The notes beneath the pieces were generated by a model. That model saw only the letters and a list, made by a program, of their open reading frames with translations. It was not told where the DNA came from and searched no databases. A stretch of DNA of 64,000 bases from Apostichopus japonicus. Lineage: Eukaryota; Echinodermata; Holothuroidea; Aspidochirotida; Stichopodidae. The translations under genes were made by a program, and so were the position numbers. The DNA is taken from positions 7,953,501-8,017,500 of the forward strand of contig NC_092572.1 of the NCBI RefSeq assembly GCF_037975245.1, in the 5' to 3' direction. Positions 20,568 through 33,800 of the stretch are shown in pieces. Each line of letters starts with the position of its first letter. Position 1 is the first letter of the stretch.

Positions 20568-23500
20568 GTGTGGGTTACTATGGAATTAGGTACCCTATAC
20601 AGGGTCAGACCTCCATAACGCCCTAATATTGTGATATTATGTATAAATAATGTTTTGATGTCATTCCACTAGTTGAGTGGGAATGAGGGGTGGGGATGAT
20701 TGGAAAGCCCTAATCAGAATATATGCTGTTGCATGGGCTACATTTATACAATTTGATATATTAGAGAGAAAATAGGTATGTACACTGTTATGGCTTTCTC
20801 CTATTGTTTGAGAAAGATTTTTTTTACCATTTCCAACAGCATAGATTAAGGTGATGTATAATATATGTAAAGTAGAAGGTTTTTTTTTTCCAACTATTAG
20901 GTTCCCCATAATGTGTGTGAGAATTTAATGAACAGTCTAATATTAATTTTTGACCATCTTATTTTCACCGTTTCAAAGTTTTGATGTCATTCCAAATTGA
21001 TGAACTGCTTAATCTGAAATACATCAGTGTAGAAATTACCTTGTCCAACTTTTACAGGCTCCACCCATATGTGGAACCATCATGTTGGGCAAAAGGGGGG
21101 GGGGGGTTGCTGGAAGGGGAAACTGGGAAAGCAGCTATATGTAGGTTAGAGCATCATTAGGATCAAATATTTGAAAGCATAGAATTTTATGTGTATTCAT
21201 CCTTGTTGAATGGGATGGAGGGTCGGGGAGGGGTGGGGGGTATCCAATTGACTTGGCTGCCCTATTGGTCGTCTATTTGCTTTTCTCCCTGCTACGTAAA
21301 GTTTGATATGTCCTGAAAATTACAGTTTGTACACTATCACTATAATCTAGCTCATTGCATATGTCAATTGGTGTGGGTTACTATGGAATTAGGTACCCTA
21401 TACAGGGTCAGACCTCCATAACGCCCTAATATTGTGATATTATGTATAAATAATGTTTTGATGTCATTCCACTAGTTGAGTGGGAATGAGGGGTGGGGAT
21501 GATTGGAAAGCCCTAATCAGAATATATGCTGTTGCATGGGCTACATTCATACAATTTGATATATTAGAGAGAAAATATGGATGTACACTGTTATGGCTTT
21601 CTCCTATTGTTTGAGAAAGATTTTTTTTACCATTTCCAACAGCATAGATTAAGGTGATGTATAATATATGTAATGTAGAAGGTTTTTTTTTTCCAACTAT
21701 TAGGTTCCCCATAATGTGTGTGAGAATTTAATGAACAGTCTAATATTAATTTTTGACCATCTTATTTTCACCGTTTCAAAGTTTTGATGTCATTCCAAAT
21801 TGATGAACTGCTTAATCTCAAATACATCAGTGTAGAAATTACCTTGTCCAACTTTTACAGGCTCCACCCATATGTGGAACCATCATGTTGAGCAAAAGGG
21901 GGGGGGGGTTGCTGGAAGGGGAAACTGGGAAAGCAGCTATCTGTAGGTTAGAGCATCATTAGGATCAAATATTTGAAAGCATAGAATTTTATGTGGATTC
22001 ATCCTTGTTGAATGGGATGGAGGGTCGGGGAGGGGTGGGGGGTATCCAATTGACTTGGCTGCCCTATTGGTCGTCTATTTGCTTTTCTCCCTGCTACGTA
22101 AAGTTTGATATGTCCTGAAAATTACAGTTTGTACACTATCACTATAATCTAGCTCATTACATATGTCAATTGGTGTGGGTTACTATGGAATTAGGTACCC
22201 TATACAGGGTCAGACCTCCATAACGCCCTAATATTGTGATATTATGTATAAATAATGTTTTGATGTCATTCCACTAGTTGAGTGGGAATGAGGGGTGGGG
22301 ATGATTGGAAAGCCCTAATCAGAATATATGCTGTTGCATGGGCTACATTCATACAATTTGATATATTAGAGAGAAAATAGGGATGTACACTGTTATGGCT
22401 TTCTCCTATTGTTTGAGAAAGATTTTTTTTACCATTTCCAACAGCATAGATTAAGGTGATGTATAATATATGTAAAGTAGAAGGTTTTTTTTTTCCAACT
22501 ATTAGGTTCCCCATAATGTGTGTGAGAATTTAATGAACAGTCTAATATTAATTTTTGACCATCTTATTTTCACCGTTTCAAAGTTTTGATGTCATTCCAA
22601 ATTGATGAACTGCTTAATCTCAAATACATTAGTGTAGAAGTTACCTTGTCCAACTTTTACAGGCTCCACCCATTTGTGGAACCATCATGTTGGGCAAAAG
22701 GGGGGGTGAGGGGTTGCTGGGGGGGGGAAACTGGGAAAGCAGCTATATGTAGGTTAGAGCATCATTAGGATCAAATATTTGAAAGCATAGGATTTTATGT
22801 GTATTCATCCTTGTTGAATGGGATGGAGGGTTGGGGAGGGGTGGGGGGGGGTCCAATTGACTTGGCTGCCCTCTTGGTCGTCTATTTGCTTTTCTCCCTG
22901 CTACGTAAAGTTTGATATGTCCTGAAAATTACAGTTTGTAAACTTTCACTCTATCTAGCTCATTGCATATGTCAAGTGGTGTGGGTTACTATGGAATTAG
23001 GTACCCTATACAGGGTCAGACCTCCATAACGCCCTAATATTGTGATATTATGTATAAATAATGTTTTGATGTCATTCCACTAGTTGAGTGGGAATGAGGG
23101 GTGGGGATGATTGGAAAGCCCTAATCAGAATATATGCTGTTGCATGGGCTACATTTATACAATTTGATATATTAGAGAGAAAATAGGTATGTACACTGTT
23201 ATGGCTTTCTCCTATTGTTTGAGAAAGATTTTTTTTACCATTTCCAACAGCATAGATTAAGGTGATGTATATTAAATGTAATGTCAAAGGGTTTTTTTTT
23301 TTTGCTATTAGGGTCGCAATGTGTGTGAGAATTTAATGAACAGTCTAATATTAATTTTTGACCATCTTATTTTCACCGTTTCAAAGTTTTGATGTCATTC
23401 CAAATTGATGAACTGCTTAATCTCAAATACATTAGTGTAAAAGTTACCTTGTCCAACTTTTACAGGCTCCACCCATATGTGGAACCATCATGTTGGGCAA

Positions 23501-26500
23501 AAGGGGGGGGGGAGGGGTTGCTGGAGGGGGAAACTGGGAAAGCAGCTATATGTAGGTTAGAGCATCATTAGGATCAAATATTTGAAAGCATAGGATTTTA
23601 TGTGTATTCATCCTTGTTGAATGGGATGGAGGGTTGGGGAGGGGTGGGGGGGGTCCAATTGACTTGGCTGCCCTCTTGGTCGTCTATTTGCTTTTCTCCC
23701 TGCTACGTAAAGTTTGATATGTCCTGAAAATTACAGTTTGTAAACTATCACTCTATCTAGCTCATTGCATATGTCAAGTGGTGTGGGTTACTATGGAATT
23801 AGGTACCCTATACAGGGTCAGACCTCCATAACGCCCTAATATTGTGATATTATGTATAAATAATGTTTTGATGTCATTCCACTAGTTGAGTGGGAATGAG
23901 GGGTGGGGATGATTGGAAAGCCCTAATCAGAATATATGCTGTTGCATGGGCTACATTTATACAATTTGATATATTAGAGAGAAAATAGTTATGTACACTG
24001 TTATGGCTTTCTCCTATTGTTTGAGAAAGATTTTTTTTACCATTTCCAACAGCATAGATTAAGGTGATGTATATTAAATGTAATGTCAAAGGGTTTTTTT
24101 TTTTGCTATTATGGTCGCAATGTGTGTGAGAATTTAATGAACAGTCTAATATTAATTTTTGACCATCTTATTTTCACCGTTTCAAAGTTTTGATGTCATT
24201 CCAAATTGATGAACTGCTTAATCTCAAATACATCAGTGTAGAAGTTACCTTGTCCAACTTTTACAGGCTCCACCCATTTGTGGAACCATCATGTTGGGCA
24301 AAAGGGGGGGGGGAGGGGTTGCTGGAGGGGGAAACTGGGAAAGCAGCTATATGTAGGTTAGAGCATCATTAGGATCAAATATTTGAAAGCATAGGATTTT
24401 ATGTGTATTCATCCTTGTTGAATGGGATGGAGGGTGGGGGGAGGGGTGGGGTCCAATTGACTTGGCTGCCCTCTTGGTCGTCTATTTGCTTTTCTCCCTG
24501 CTACGTAAAGTTTGATATGTCCTGAAAATTACAGTTTGTACACTATCGCTCTATCTAGCTCATTGCATATGTCAAGTGGTGTGGGTTACTATGGAATTAG
24601 TTACCCTATACAGGGTCAGACCTCCATAACGCCCTAATATTGTGATATTATGTATAAATAATGTTTTGATGTCATTCCACTAGTTGAGTGGGAATGAGGG
24701 GTGGGGATGATTGGAAAGCCCTAATCAGAATATATGCTGTTGCATGGGCTACATTTATACAATTTGATATATTAGAGAGAAAATAGGTATGTACACTGTT
24801 ATGGCTTTCTCCTATTGTTTGAGAAAGATTTTTTTTACCATTTCCAACAGCATAGATTAAGGTGATGTATATTAAATGTAATGTCAAAGGGTTTTTTTTT
24901 TTTGCTATTAGGGTCGCAATGTGTGTGAGAATTTAATGAACAGTCTAATATTAATTTTTGACCATCTTATTTTCACCGTTTCAAAGTTTTGATGTCATTC
25001 CAAATTGATGAACTGCTTAATCTCAAATACATTAGTGTAGAAGTTACCTTGTCCAACTTTTACAGGCTCCACCCATTTGTGGAACCATCATGTTGGGCAA
25101 AAGGGGGGGGGGAGGGGTTGCTGGAGGGGGAAACTGGGAAAGCAGCTATATGTAGGTTAGAGCATCATTAGGATCAAATATTTGAAAGCATAGGATTTTA
25201 TGTGTATTCATCCTTGTTGAATGGGATGGAGGGTTGGGGAGGGGTGGGGGGGTCCAATTGACTTGGCTGCCCTATTGGTCGTCTATTTGCTTTTCTCCCT
25301 GCTACGTAAAGTTTGATATGTCCTGAAAATTACAGTTTGTACACTATCGCTCTATCTAGCTCATTGCATATGTCAAGTGGTGTGGGTTACTATGGAATTA
25401 GGTACCCTATACAGGGTCAGACCTCCATAACGCCCTAATATTGTGATATTATGTATAAATAATGTTTTGATGTCATTCCACTAGTTGAGTGGGAATGAGG
25501 GGTGGGGATGATTGGAAAGCCCTAATCAGAATATATGCTGTTGCATGGGCTACATTTATACAATTTGATATATTAGAGAGAAAATAGGTATGTACACTGT
25601 TATGGCTTTCTCCTATTGTTTGAGAAAGATTTTTTTACCATTTCCAACAGCATAGATTAAGGTGATGTATATTAAATGTAATGTCAAAGGGTTTTTTTTT
25701 TTTGCTATTACGGTCGCAATGTGTGTGAGAATTTAATGAACAGTCTAATATTAATTTTTGACCATCTTATTTTCACCGTTTCAAAGTTTTGATGTCATTC
25801 CAAATTGATGAACTGCTTAATCTGAAATACATCAGTGTAGAAATTACCTTGTCCAACTTTTACAGGCTCCACCCATATGTGGAACCATCATGTTGGGCAA
25901 AAGGGGGGGGGTGGGTTGCTGGAAGGGGAAACTGGGAAAGCAGCTATATGTAGGTTAGAGCATCATTAGGATCAAATATTTGAAAGCATAGAATTTTATG
26001 TGTATTCATCCTTGTTGAATGGGATGGAGGGTCGGGGAGGGGTGGGGGGTATCCAATTGACTTGGCTGCCCTCTTGGTCGTCTATTTGCTTTTCTCCCTG
26101 CTGCGTAAAGTTTGATATGTCCTGAAAAAATTACAGTTTGTACACTATCACTCTATCTAGCTCATTGCATATGTCAAGTGGTGTGGGTTACTATGGAATT
26201 AGGTACCCTATACAGGGTCAGACCTCCATAACGCCCTAATATTGTGATATTATGTATAAATAATGTTTTGATGTCATTCCACTAGTTGAGTGGGAATGAG
26301 GGGTGGGGATGATTGGAAAGCCCTAATCAGAATATATGCTGTTGCATGGGCTACATTTATACAATTTGATATATTAGAGAGAAAATAGGTATGTACACTG
26401 TTATGGCTTTCTCCTATTGTTTGAGAAAGATTTTTTTTACCATTTCCAACAGCATAGATTAAGGTGATGTATAATATATGTAAAGTAAAAGGGTTTTTTT

Positions 26501-28697
26501 TTCCAACTATTAAGGTCCCAATAATGTGTGTGAGAATTTAATGAACAGTCTAATATTAATTTTTGACCATCTTATTTTCACCGTTTCAAAGTTTTGATGT
26601 CATTCCAAATTGATGAACTGCTTAATCTCAAATACATCAGTGTAGAAATTACCTTGTCCAACTTTTACAGGCTCCACCCATATGTGGAACCATCATGTTG
26701 GGCAAAAGGGGGGGGGGGGTTGCTGGAAGGGGAAACTGGGAAAGCAGCTATATGTAGGTTAGAGCATCATTAGGATCAAATATTTGAAAGCATAGAATTT
26801 TATGTGTATTCATCCTTGTTGAATGGGATGGAGGGTCGGGGAGGGGTGGGGGGTATCCAATTGACTTGGCTGCCCTATTGGTCGTCTATTTGCTTTTCTC
26901 CCTGCTACGTAAAGTTTGATATGTCCTGAAAATTACAGTTTGTACACTATCACTATAATCTAGCTCATTGCATATGTCAAGTGGTGTGGGTTACTATGGA
27001 ATTAGGTACCCTATACAGGGTCAGACCTCCATAACGCCCTAATATTGTGATATTATGTATAAATAATGTTTTGATGTCATTCCACTAGTTGAGTGGGAAT
27101 GAGGGGTGGGGATGATTGGAAAGCCCTAATCAGAATATATGCTGTTGCATGTGCTACATTCATACAATTTGATATATTAGAGAGAAAATAGGGATGTACA
27201 CTGTTATGGCTTTCTCCTATTGTTTGAGAAAGATTTTTTTTACCATTTCCAACAGCATAGATTAAGGTGATGTATATTAAATGTAATGTCAAAGGGTTTT
27301 TTTTTTTTTTGCTATTAGGGTCGCAATGTGTGTGAGAATTTAATGAACAGTCTAATATTAATTTTTGACCATCTTATTTTCACCGTTTCAAAGTTTTGAT
27401 GTCATTCCAAATTGGTGAACTGCTTAATCTCAAATACAACAGTGTAGAAAATTACCTTGTCCAACTTTTACAGGCTCCACCCATATGTGGAACCATCATG
27501 TTGGGCAAAAGGTGGGGGGGGGGGGTTGCTGGAAGGGGAAACTGGGAAAGCAGCTATATGTAGGTTACAGCTATCATTAGGATCAAATATTTGAAAGCAT
27601 AGAATTTTATGTGTATTCATCCTTGTTGAATGGGATGGAGGGTCGGGGAGGGGTGGGGGGTGTCCAATTGACTTGGCTGCCCTATTGGTCGTCTATTTGC
27701 TTTTCTCCCTGCTACGTAAAGTTTGATATGTCCTGAAAATTACAGTTTACATTATCACACTATCTAGCTCATTGCATATGTCAAGTGGTGTGGGTTACTA
27801 TGGAATCAGGTACTGTATACAGGGTCAGACCTCCATAATGCCCTAATATTGTGATATTATGTATAAATAATGTTTTGATGTCATTCCACTAGTTGAGTGG
27901 GAATGAGGGGTAGGAATGATTGGAAAAACCTAATCAGAATATATATGCTGTTGCATGTGCTGCATTCATACAATTTGATATATTATAGAGAAAATAGGGA
28001 TGTACACTGTTATGGCTTTCTCCTATTGTTTGAGAAAGATTTTTTTGACCATTTCCAACAGCATAGATTAAGGTGATGTATATTTAATGTAAAGTAGAAG
28101 TTTTTTTTTTTCAACTATTAGGGTCCCCATAATGTGTGTGAGAATTTAATGAACAGTCTAATATTAATTTTTGACCATCTTTTTTTCACCGTTTCAAAGT
28201 TTTGATGTCATTCCAAATTGGTGAACTGCTTAATCTCAAATACATCAGTGTAGAAAATTTCCTTGTCCAACTTTTACAGGCTCCACCTATATGTGGAACC
28301 ATCATGTTGGGCAAAAGGGGGGGGGGGGTTGCTGGAAGGGGAAACTGGGAAAGCAGCTATATGTAGGTTAGAGCATCATTAGGATCAAATATTTGAAAGC
28401 ATAGAATTTTATGTGTATTCATCCTTGTTGAATGGGATGGAGGGTCGGGGAGGGGTGGGGGGTGTCCAATTGACTTGGCTGCCCTATTGGTCGTCTATTT
28501 GCTTTTCTCCCTGCTACGTAAAGTTTGATATGTCCTGAAAATTACAGTTTACATTATCACACTATCTAGCTCATTGCATGTGGCAAGTGGTGTGGGTTAC
28601 TATGGAATCAGGTACTGTATACAGGGTCAGACCTCCATAACGCCCTAATATTTTGATATTATGTATAAATAATGTTTTGATGTCATTCCACTAGTTG
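20568..28697 (+). repeat. satellite array block B, about 802-bp monomer
   Basis: About ten head-to-tail copies continuing in register from block A after the transposon. Hairpin blocks start near 20,661, 21,464, 22,266, 23,072, 23,874, 24,672, 25,475, 26,275, 27,077 and 27,880. Two runs of near-identical neighbours are visible (20.66-22.5 and 23.07-25.2 kb), so local homogenisation is recent here. The last two copies switch to a variant with CAGTTTACATTATCACAC. Confidence 0.95.
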
Positions 28698-30805
28698 CAG
28701 TGGCGTAGCTAGGATTTTTTGAGTGGGGGGGCCATGGGGGGGCTGTTCTTTCTAGTGGGGGGGGGGGGGCCGGAGGTTACTATCTAAGCGGAGCGCCACC
28801 ATGGTTGGCGCGGAGCGTACAGAGAAAATTTGAGATTTCAGCACCCCCCCAGATCGCAGGAGATGGCACCTGTGAGGCAAAATAGCAACCAAAAAGATGT
28901 GCAACTTTGGTGACAGAAATGCAAAAAAAGTTTTTCTCTTTCATGCTGACTGGCCTTGCCAACTCAACCAGACTTTTAACTTGAGGGAATTTGGCATCAT
29001 TTGCAGGAATTTCAGAATTCCCAATATTTTATATCTCTACCAGTAGTGGAAAATCCTGTTTCGACAGTTTCGTTGCCATAAAAAAGTTGTTTTGTGGAAT
29101 ATTCAATGACATATATTCATTTGACTCGAGGCAATATATGAATACCTGCAGGGGGCGGAGATCTGTTTCAAATATTGGGGGGGGGACATCTGCTTGGATG
29201 CAGGCGAATTACTGTCAAAGCGGAGCGCCACCATTGGTTGGCGCGCAGCGTACAAGAAAATTTCTGGTTTTGATAGCCCCCCAGATGACCGGAAATGGCA
29301 CTTCTCGGGCTTGAAAATGACCAACCAGATGTACACTTTTGCCTGAGAACCAAGTTTTTCCTAATAGTTTTTTTTTTCATTCATAACCTTTTGTCAAGAT
29401 TGTCACCAGTCACACATCATGTTCGACCTCATTGCATTTGTAGGTAATTCTACGTAACGCCCCACAATACCCGTCAGCCCCACTTTTCAAGGTTTTAAGC
29501 CCATTATTTGTTCAGAATTTGAATAATAAATTCACTTCAAAACATACCCATAATGTTGCACTAAATTTCATCTATGGACAACCAATATAGAAAACCCCCC
29601 TTAACCACTAACAGACCGGTCAAAATTGTACGAGTATAGAGGGAAGTATACTATGATGAAGAATGTTGGTCAAGGAATTTTCGAAATTTCAGACACAGTT
29701 AAATTATTGGTGTACAAATATTAAAACCTCTTATAACGGCTACTATAAAACTTCGATATCATAGAAAATACCCAAAAAATATGCTCGAGGGGGAGGGCGG
29801 TCTCCACCCCTTCACCCCCCCCTCCCTTGGCTACGCACCTGCGGTTAGAAATCTTGTAGGAAACAGGCCAAATGGAAACCCAGTGAACCCATATCGATGT
29901 GGATCCTATGTATGATTGTACGTACTTACACTCACACACAAGATGCAAACCAAATTTCATTACGGATGCGGTCCGTATAGCTATTCATTTCGAGAAAAAA
30001 AAGTAAAAACTACTTTCGGTCATATATAGTAACAAATTGTGACACGGTTAGACAGGCGCTTTGCGAGGAATTTGCCAAGGGAGGGGCAAAGCTTGTACCC
30101 AGACTTTCTAAGCGTAGCGCCACCATAAGTTGGCGCGAAGCGCAAAAGAAAATTTTGGCCGAAAATGTCTCCCAGATCGCTGGAAATGGCACTTCCCAGG
30201 CCTTGTAAGTTGCATCTAAGCATTTTCTATTTTGAAATTACTAGCGATATCATAAAAAAATACAAAACATATGCTTAAAAAAAACTATGCCACCAAATAT
30301 TGGGGGGGGGGGGGATATAAGATACTACATCCCCCCACCTAAAATATTGGGGGGACATGTCCCCCCCCCCGCCCCCCCCCCCCCCCCCATGATCGCCGCC
30401 CATGAATACCTGATACCTCGGCTCAGTACAAACGGAGCCAATCTCTTGATAGATTGTTGCGCTAGGTGGAAGCACTGAACATATTTTCAGCAGATATCGC
30501 TATCACGCAGCACAACAAGGTTCGTGGTGTATGGTCGCAATCGTCGCATCGACCATTGCCATGCCATGCCATTCTGTGTGACCATTCTCATGATTACTAC
30601 AGATATTGTATTATTCTTATTCTGCCAGATGCAGACGAGAAAATTGTGTAACTCTATTTCCCAAATTATTGAACAAAAAATATTAGCGAATCGCACTGAT
30701 GATTTTTTTTTTTTTACCCCATTCCCAGTGGGGGGCCAGTGGGGGGGCCAGCCGATTTCATGGGGGGCCTCGGCCCCCCCAGGCCCCCCCGTAGCTACGC
30801 CACTG
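28698..30805. mobile_element. hAT-type non-autonomous DNA transposon in the satellite hairpin loop
   Basis: A 2,108-bp insertion with terminal inverted repeats CAGTGGCGTAGCTA and an exact 8-bp target duplication ACTAGTTG (28,690-28,697 and 30,806-30,813). The duplicated octamer covers the loop of the monomer hairpin CACTAGTTGAGTGGG. No intact transposase was seen. It contains three copies of the GCGCCACC module (about 28,786, 29,218 and 30,110), G- and C-rich terminal blocks, and a nested segment beginning CAGGGGGCGGAGATCTG near 29,148 that resembles 18,870-19,300. A monomer near 35,620 with matching neighbouring variants lacks the insertion and serves as the empty site. Confidence 0.87.
30297..30390. 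repeat. G-run / C-run inverted segment inside the hAT element
   Basis: Two ATATTGGGG-type runs (30,296-30,314 and 30,344-30,354) face long C runs (30,361-30,388), so the segment can fold back on itself. It may be a pair of abutting transposon ends. Homopolymer lengths here are prone to sequencing error. Confidence 0.5.
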
Positions 30806-33800
30806 ACTAGTTGAGTGGGAATGAGGGGTAGGGATGATTGGAAAAACCTAATCAGAATATATATGCTGTTGCATGTGCTGCATTCATACAATTTGATATA
30901 TTATAGAGAAAATAGGGATGTACACTGTTATGGCTTTCTCCTATTGTTTGAGAAAGATTTTTTTTACCATTTCCAACAGCATAGATTAAGGTGATGTATA
31001 TTTAATGTAAAGTAGAAGTTTTTTTTTTCAACTATTAGGGTCCCCATAATGTGTGTGAGAATTTAATGAACAGTCTAATATTAATTTTTGACCATCTTTT
31101 TTTCACCGTTTCAAAGTTTTGATGTCATTCCAAATTGGTGAACTGCTTAATCTCAAATACATCAGTGTAGAAAATTTCCTTGTCCAACTTTTACAGGCTC
31201 CACCTATATGTGGAACCATCATGTGGGGCAGAAGGTGGGGGGAGTGGTTGCTGGAGGGGGAAACTGGGAAAGCAGCTATATGTAGGTTAGAGCTATCATT
31301 AGGATCAAATATTTGAAAGCATAGGATTTTATGTGTATTCATCCTTGTTGAATGGGATGGAGGGTTGGGGAGTGGTGGGGGGGGTCCAATTGACTTGGCT
31401 GCCCTCTTGGTCGTCTATTTGCTTTTCTCCCTGCTACGTAAAGTTTGATATGTCCTGAAAATTACAGTTTGTACACTATCACTCTATCTAGATCATTGCA
31501 TATGTCAATTGGTGTGGGTTACTATGGAATTAGGTACCCTATACAGGGTCAGACCTCCATAACGCCCTAATATTGTGATATTATGTATAAATAATGTTTT
31601 GATGTCATTCCACTAGTTGAGTGGGAATGAGGGGTGGGGATGATTGGAAAGCCCTAATCAGAATATATGCTGTTGCATGGGCTACATTCATACAATTTGA
31701 TATATTAGAGAGAAAATAGGGATGTACACTGTTATGGCTTTCTCCTATTGTTTGAGAAAGATTTTTTTTACCATTTCCAACAGCATAGATTAAGGTGATG
31801 TATATTAAACGTAATGTCAAAGGGTTTTTTTTTTTTGCTATTAGGGTCGCAATGTGTGTGAGAATTTAGATGAACAGTCTAATATTAGTTTTTGACCATC
31901 TTATTTTCACAATTTCAAAGTTTTGATGTCATTCCAAATTGGTGAACTGCTTAATCTCAAATACAACAGTGTAGAAAATTACCTTGTCCAACTTTTACAG
32001 GCTCCACCCATATGTGGAACCATCATGTTGGGCAAAAGGGGGGTTGCTAGAGGGGGAACTGGGAAAGCAGCTATATGTAGGTTAGAGCTATCATTAGGAT
32101 CAAATATTTGAAAGCATAGGATTTTATGTGTATTCATCCTTGTTGAATGGGATGGAGGGTCGGGGAGGGGTGGGGGGTGTCCAATTGACTTGGCTGCCCT
32201 CTTGGCTGCTATTTGCTTTTCTCCCTGCTACGTAAAGTTTGATATGTCCTGAAAATTACAGTTTGTACACTATCACTCTATCTAGCTCATTGCATGTGTC
32301 AAGTGGTGTGGGTTACTATGGAATTAGGTACCCTATACAGGGTCAGACCTCCATAACGCCCTAATATTGTGATATTATGTATAAATAATGTTTTGATGTC
32401 ATTCCACTAGTTGAGTGGGAATGAGGGGTGGGGATGATTGGAAAGCCCTAATCAGAATATATGCTGTTGCATGGGCTACATTCATACAATTTGATATATT
32501 AGAGAGAAAATAGGTATGTACACTGTTATGGCTTTCTCCTATTGTTTGAGAAAGATTTTTTTTACCATTTCCAACAGCATAGATTAAGGTGATGAATATT
32601 AAATGTAATGTCAAAGGTTTTTTTTTTTCAACTATTAGGTTCCCCATAATGTGTGTGAGAATTTAATGAACAGTCTAATATTAATTTTTGACCATCTTAT
32701 TTTCACCGTTTCAAAGTTTTGATGTCATTCCAAATTGATGAACTGCTTAATCTCAAATACATCAGTGTAGAAATTACCTTGTCCAACTTTGACAGGCTCC
32801 ACCCATATGTGGAACCATCATGTTGGGCAAAAGTCGGGGGGGGGGGTTGCTGGAGGGGGAAACTAGGAAAGCAGCTATGTAGGTTTGAGCATCATTAGGA
32901 TCAAATATTTGACAGCATAGAATTTTATGTGTATTCATCCTTGTTGAATGGGATGGAGGGTGGGGGAGGGGTGGGGGGTATCCAATTGACTTGGCTGCCC
33001 TATTGGTCGTCTATTTGCTTTTCTCCCTGCTACGTAAAGTTTGATATGTCCTGAAAATTACAGTTTGTACACTATCACTCTATCTAGCTCATTGCATATG
33101 TCAAGTGGTGTGGGTTACTATGGAATTAGGTACCCTATACAGGGTCAGACCTCCATAACGCCCTAATATTGTGATATTATGTGTAAATAATGTTTTGATG
33201 TCATTCCACTAGTTGAGTGGGAATGAGGGGTGGGTATGATTGGAAAGCCCTAATCAGAATATATATGCTGTTGCATGTGCTGCATTCATACAATTTGATA
33301 TATTATAGAGAAAATAGGGATGTACACTGTTATGGCTTTCTCCTATTGTTTGAGAAAGATTTTTGTTACCATTTCCAACAGCATAGATTAAGGTGATGTA
33401 TATTAAAGGTAATGTCAAAGGGGTTTTTTTTTTTGCTATTAGGGTCCCAATGTGTGTGAGAATTTAATGAACAGTCTAATATTAATTTTTGACCATCTTA
33501 TTTTCACCGTTTCAAAGTTTTGATGTCATTCCAAATTGGTGAACTGCTTGATCTCAAATACATCAGTGTAGAAAATTTCCTTGTCCAACTTTTACAGGCT
33601 CCACCCATATGTGGAACCATCATGTTGGGCAGAAGGCGGGGGGGGGGGGGTTGCTGGAAGGGGAAACTGGGAAAGCAGCTATATGTAGGTTAGAGCTATC
33701 ATTAGGATCAAATAGTTGAAAGCATAGGATTTTATGTGTATTCACCCTTGTTGAATGGGATGGAGGGTCGGGGAGGGGTGGGGGGTATCCAATTGACTTG

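Noticed and set aside
29148-29850. A complete nested transposon from CAGGGGGCGGAG to GGCTACGCACCTG
   Set aside because: The two ends do not match beyond a few bases and the flanks show no direct repeat, so only an element fragment can be supported.
30524-30814. A 96-codon open frame and its reverse 134-codon partner (30,487-30,891)
   Set aside because: Both run through the G/C-rich right end of the hAT element and into the satellite; no hAT or other motif.
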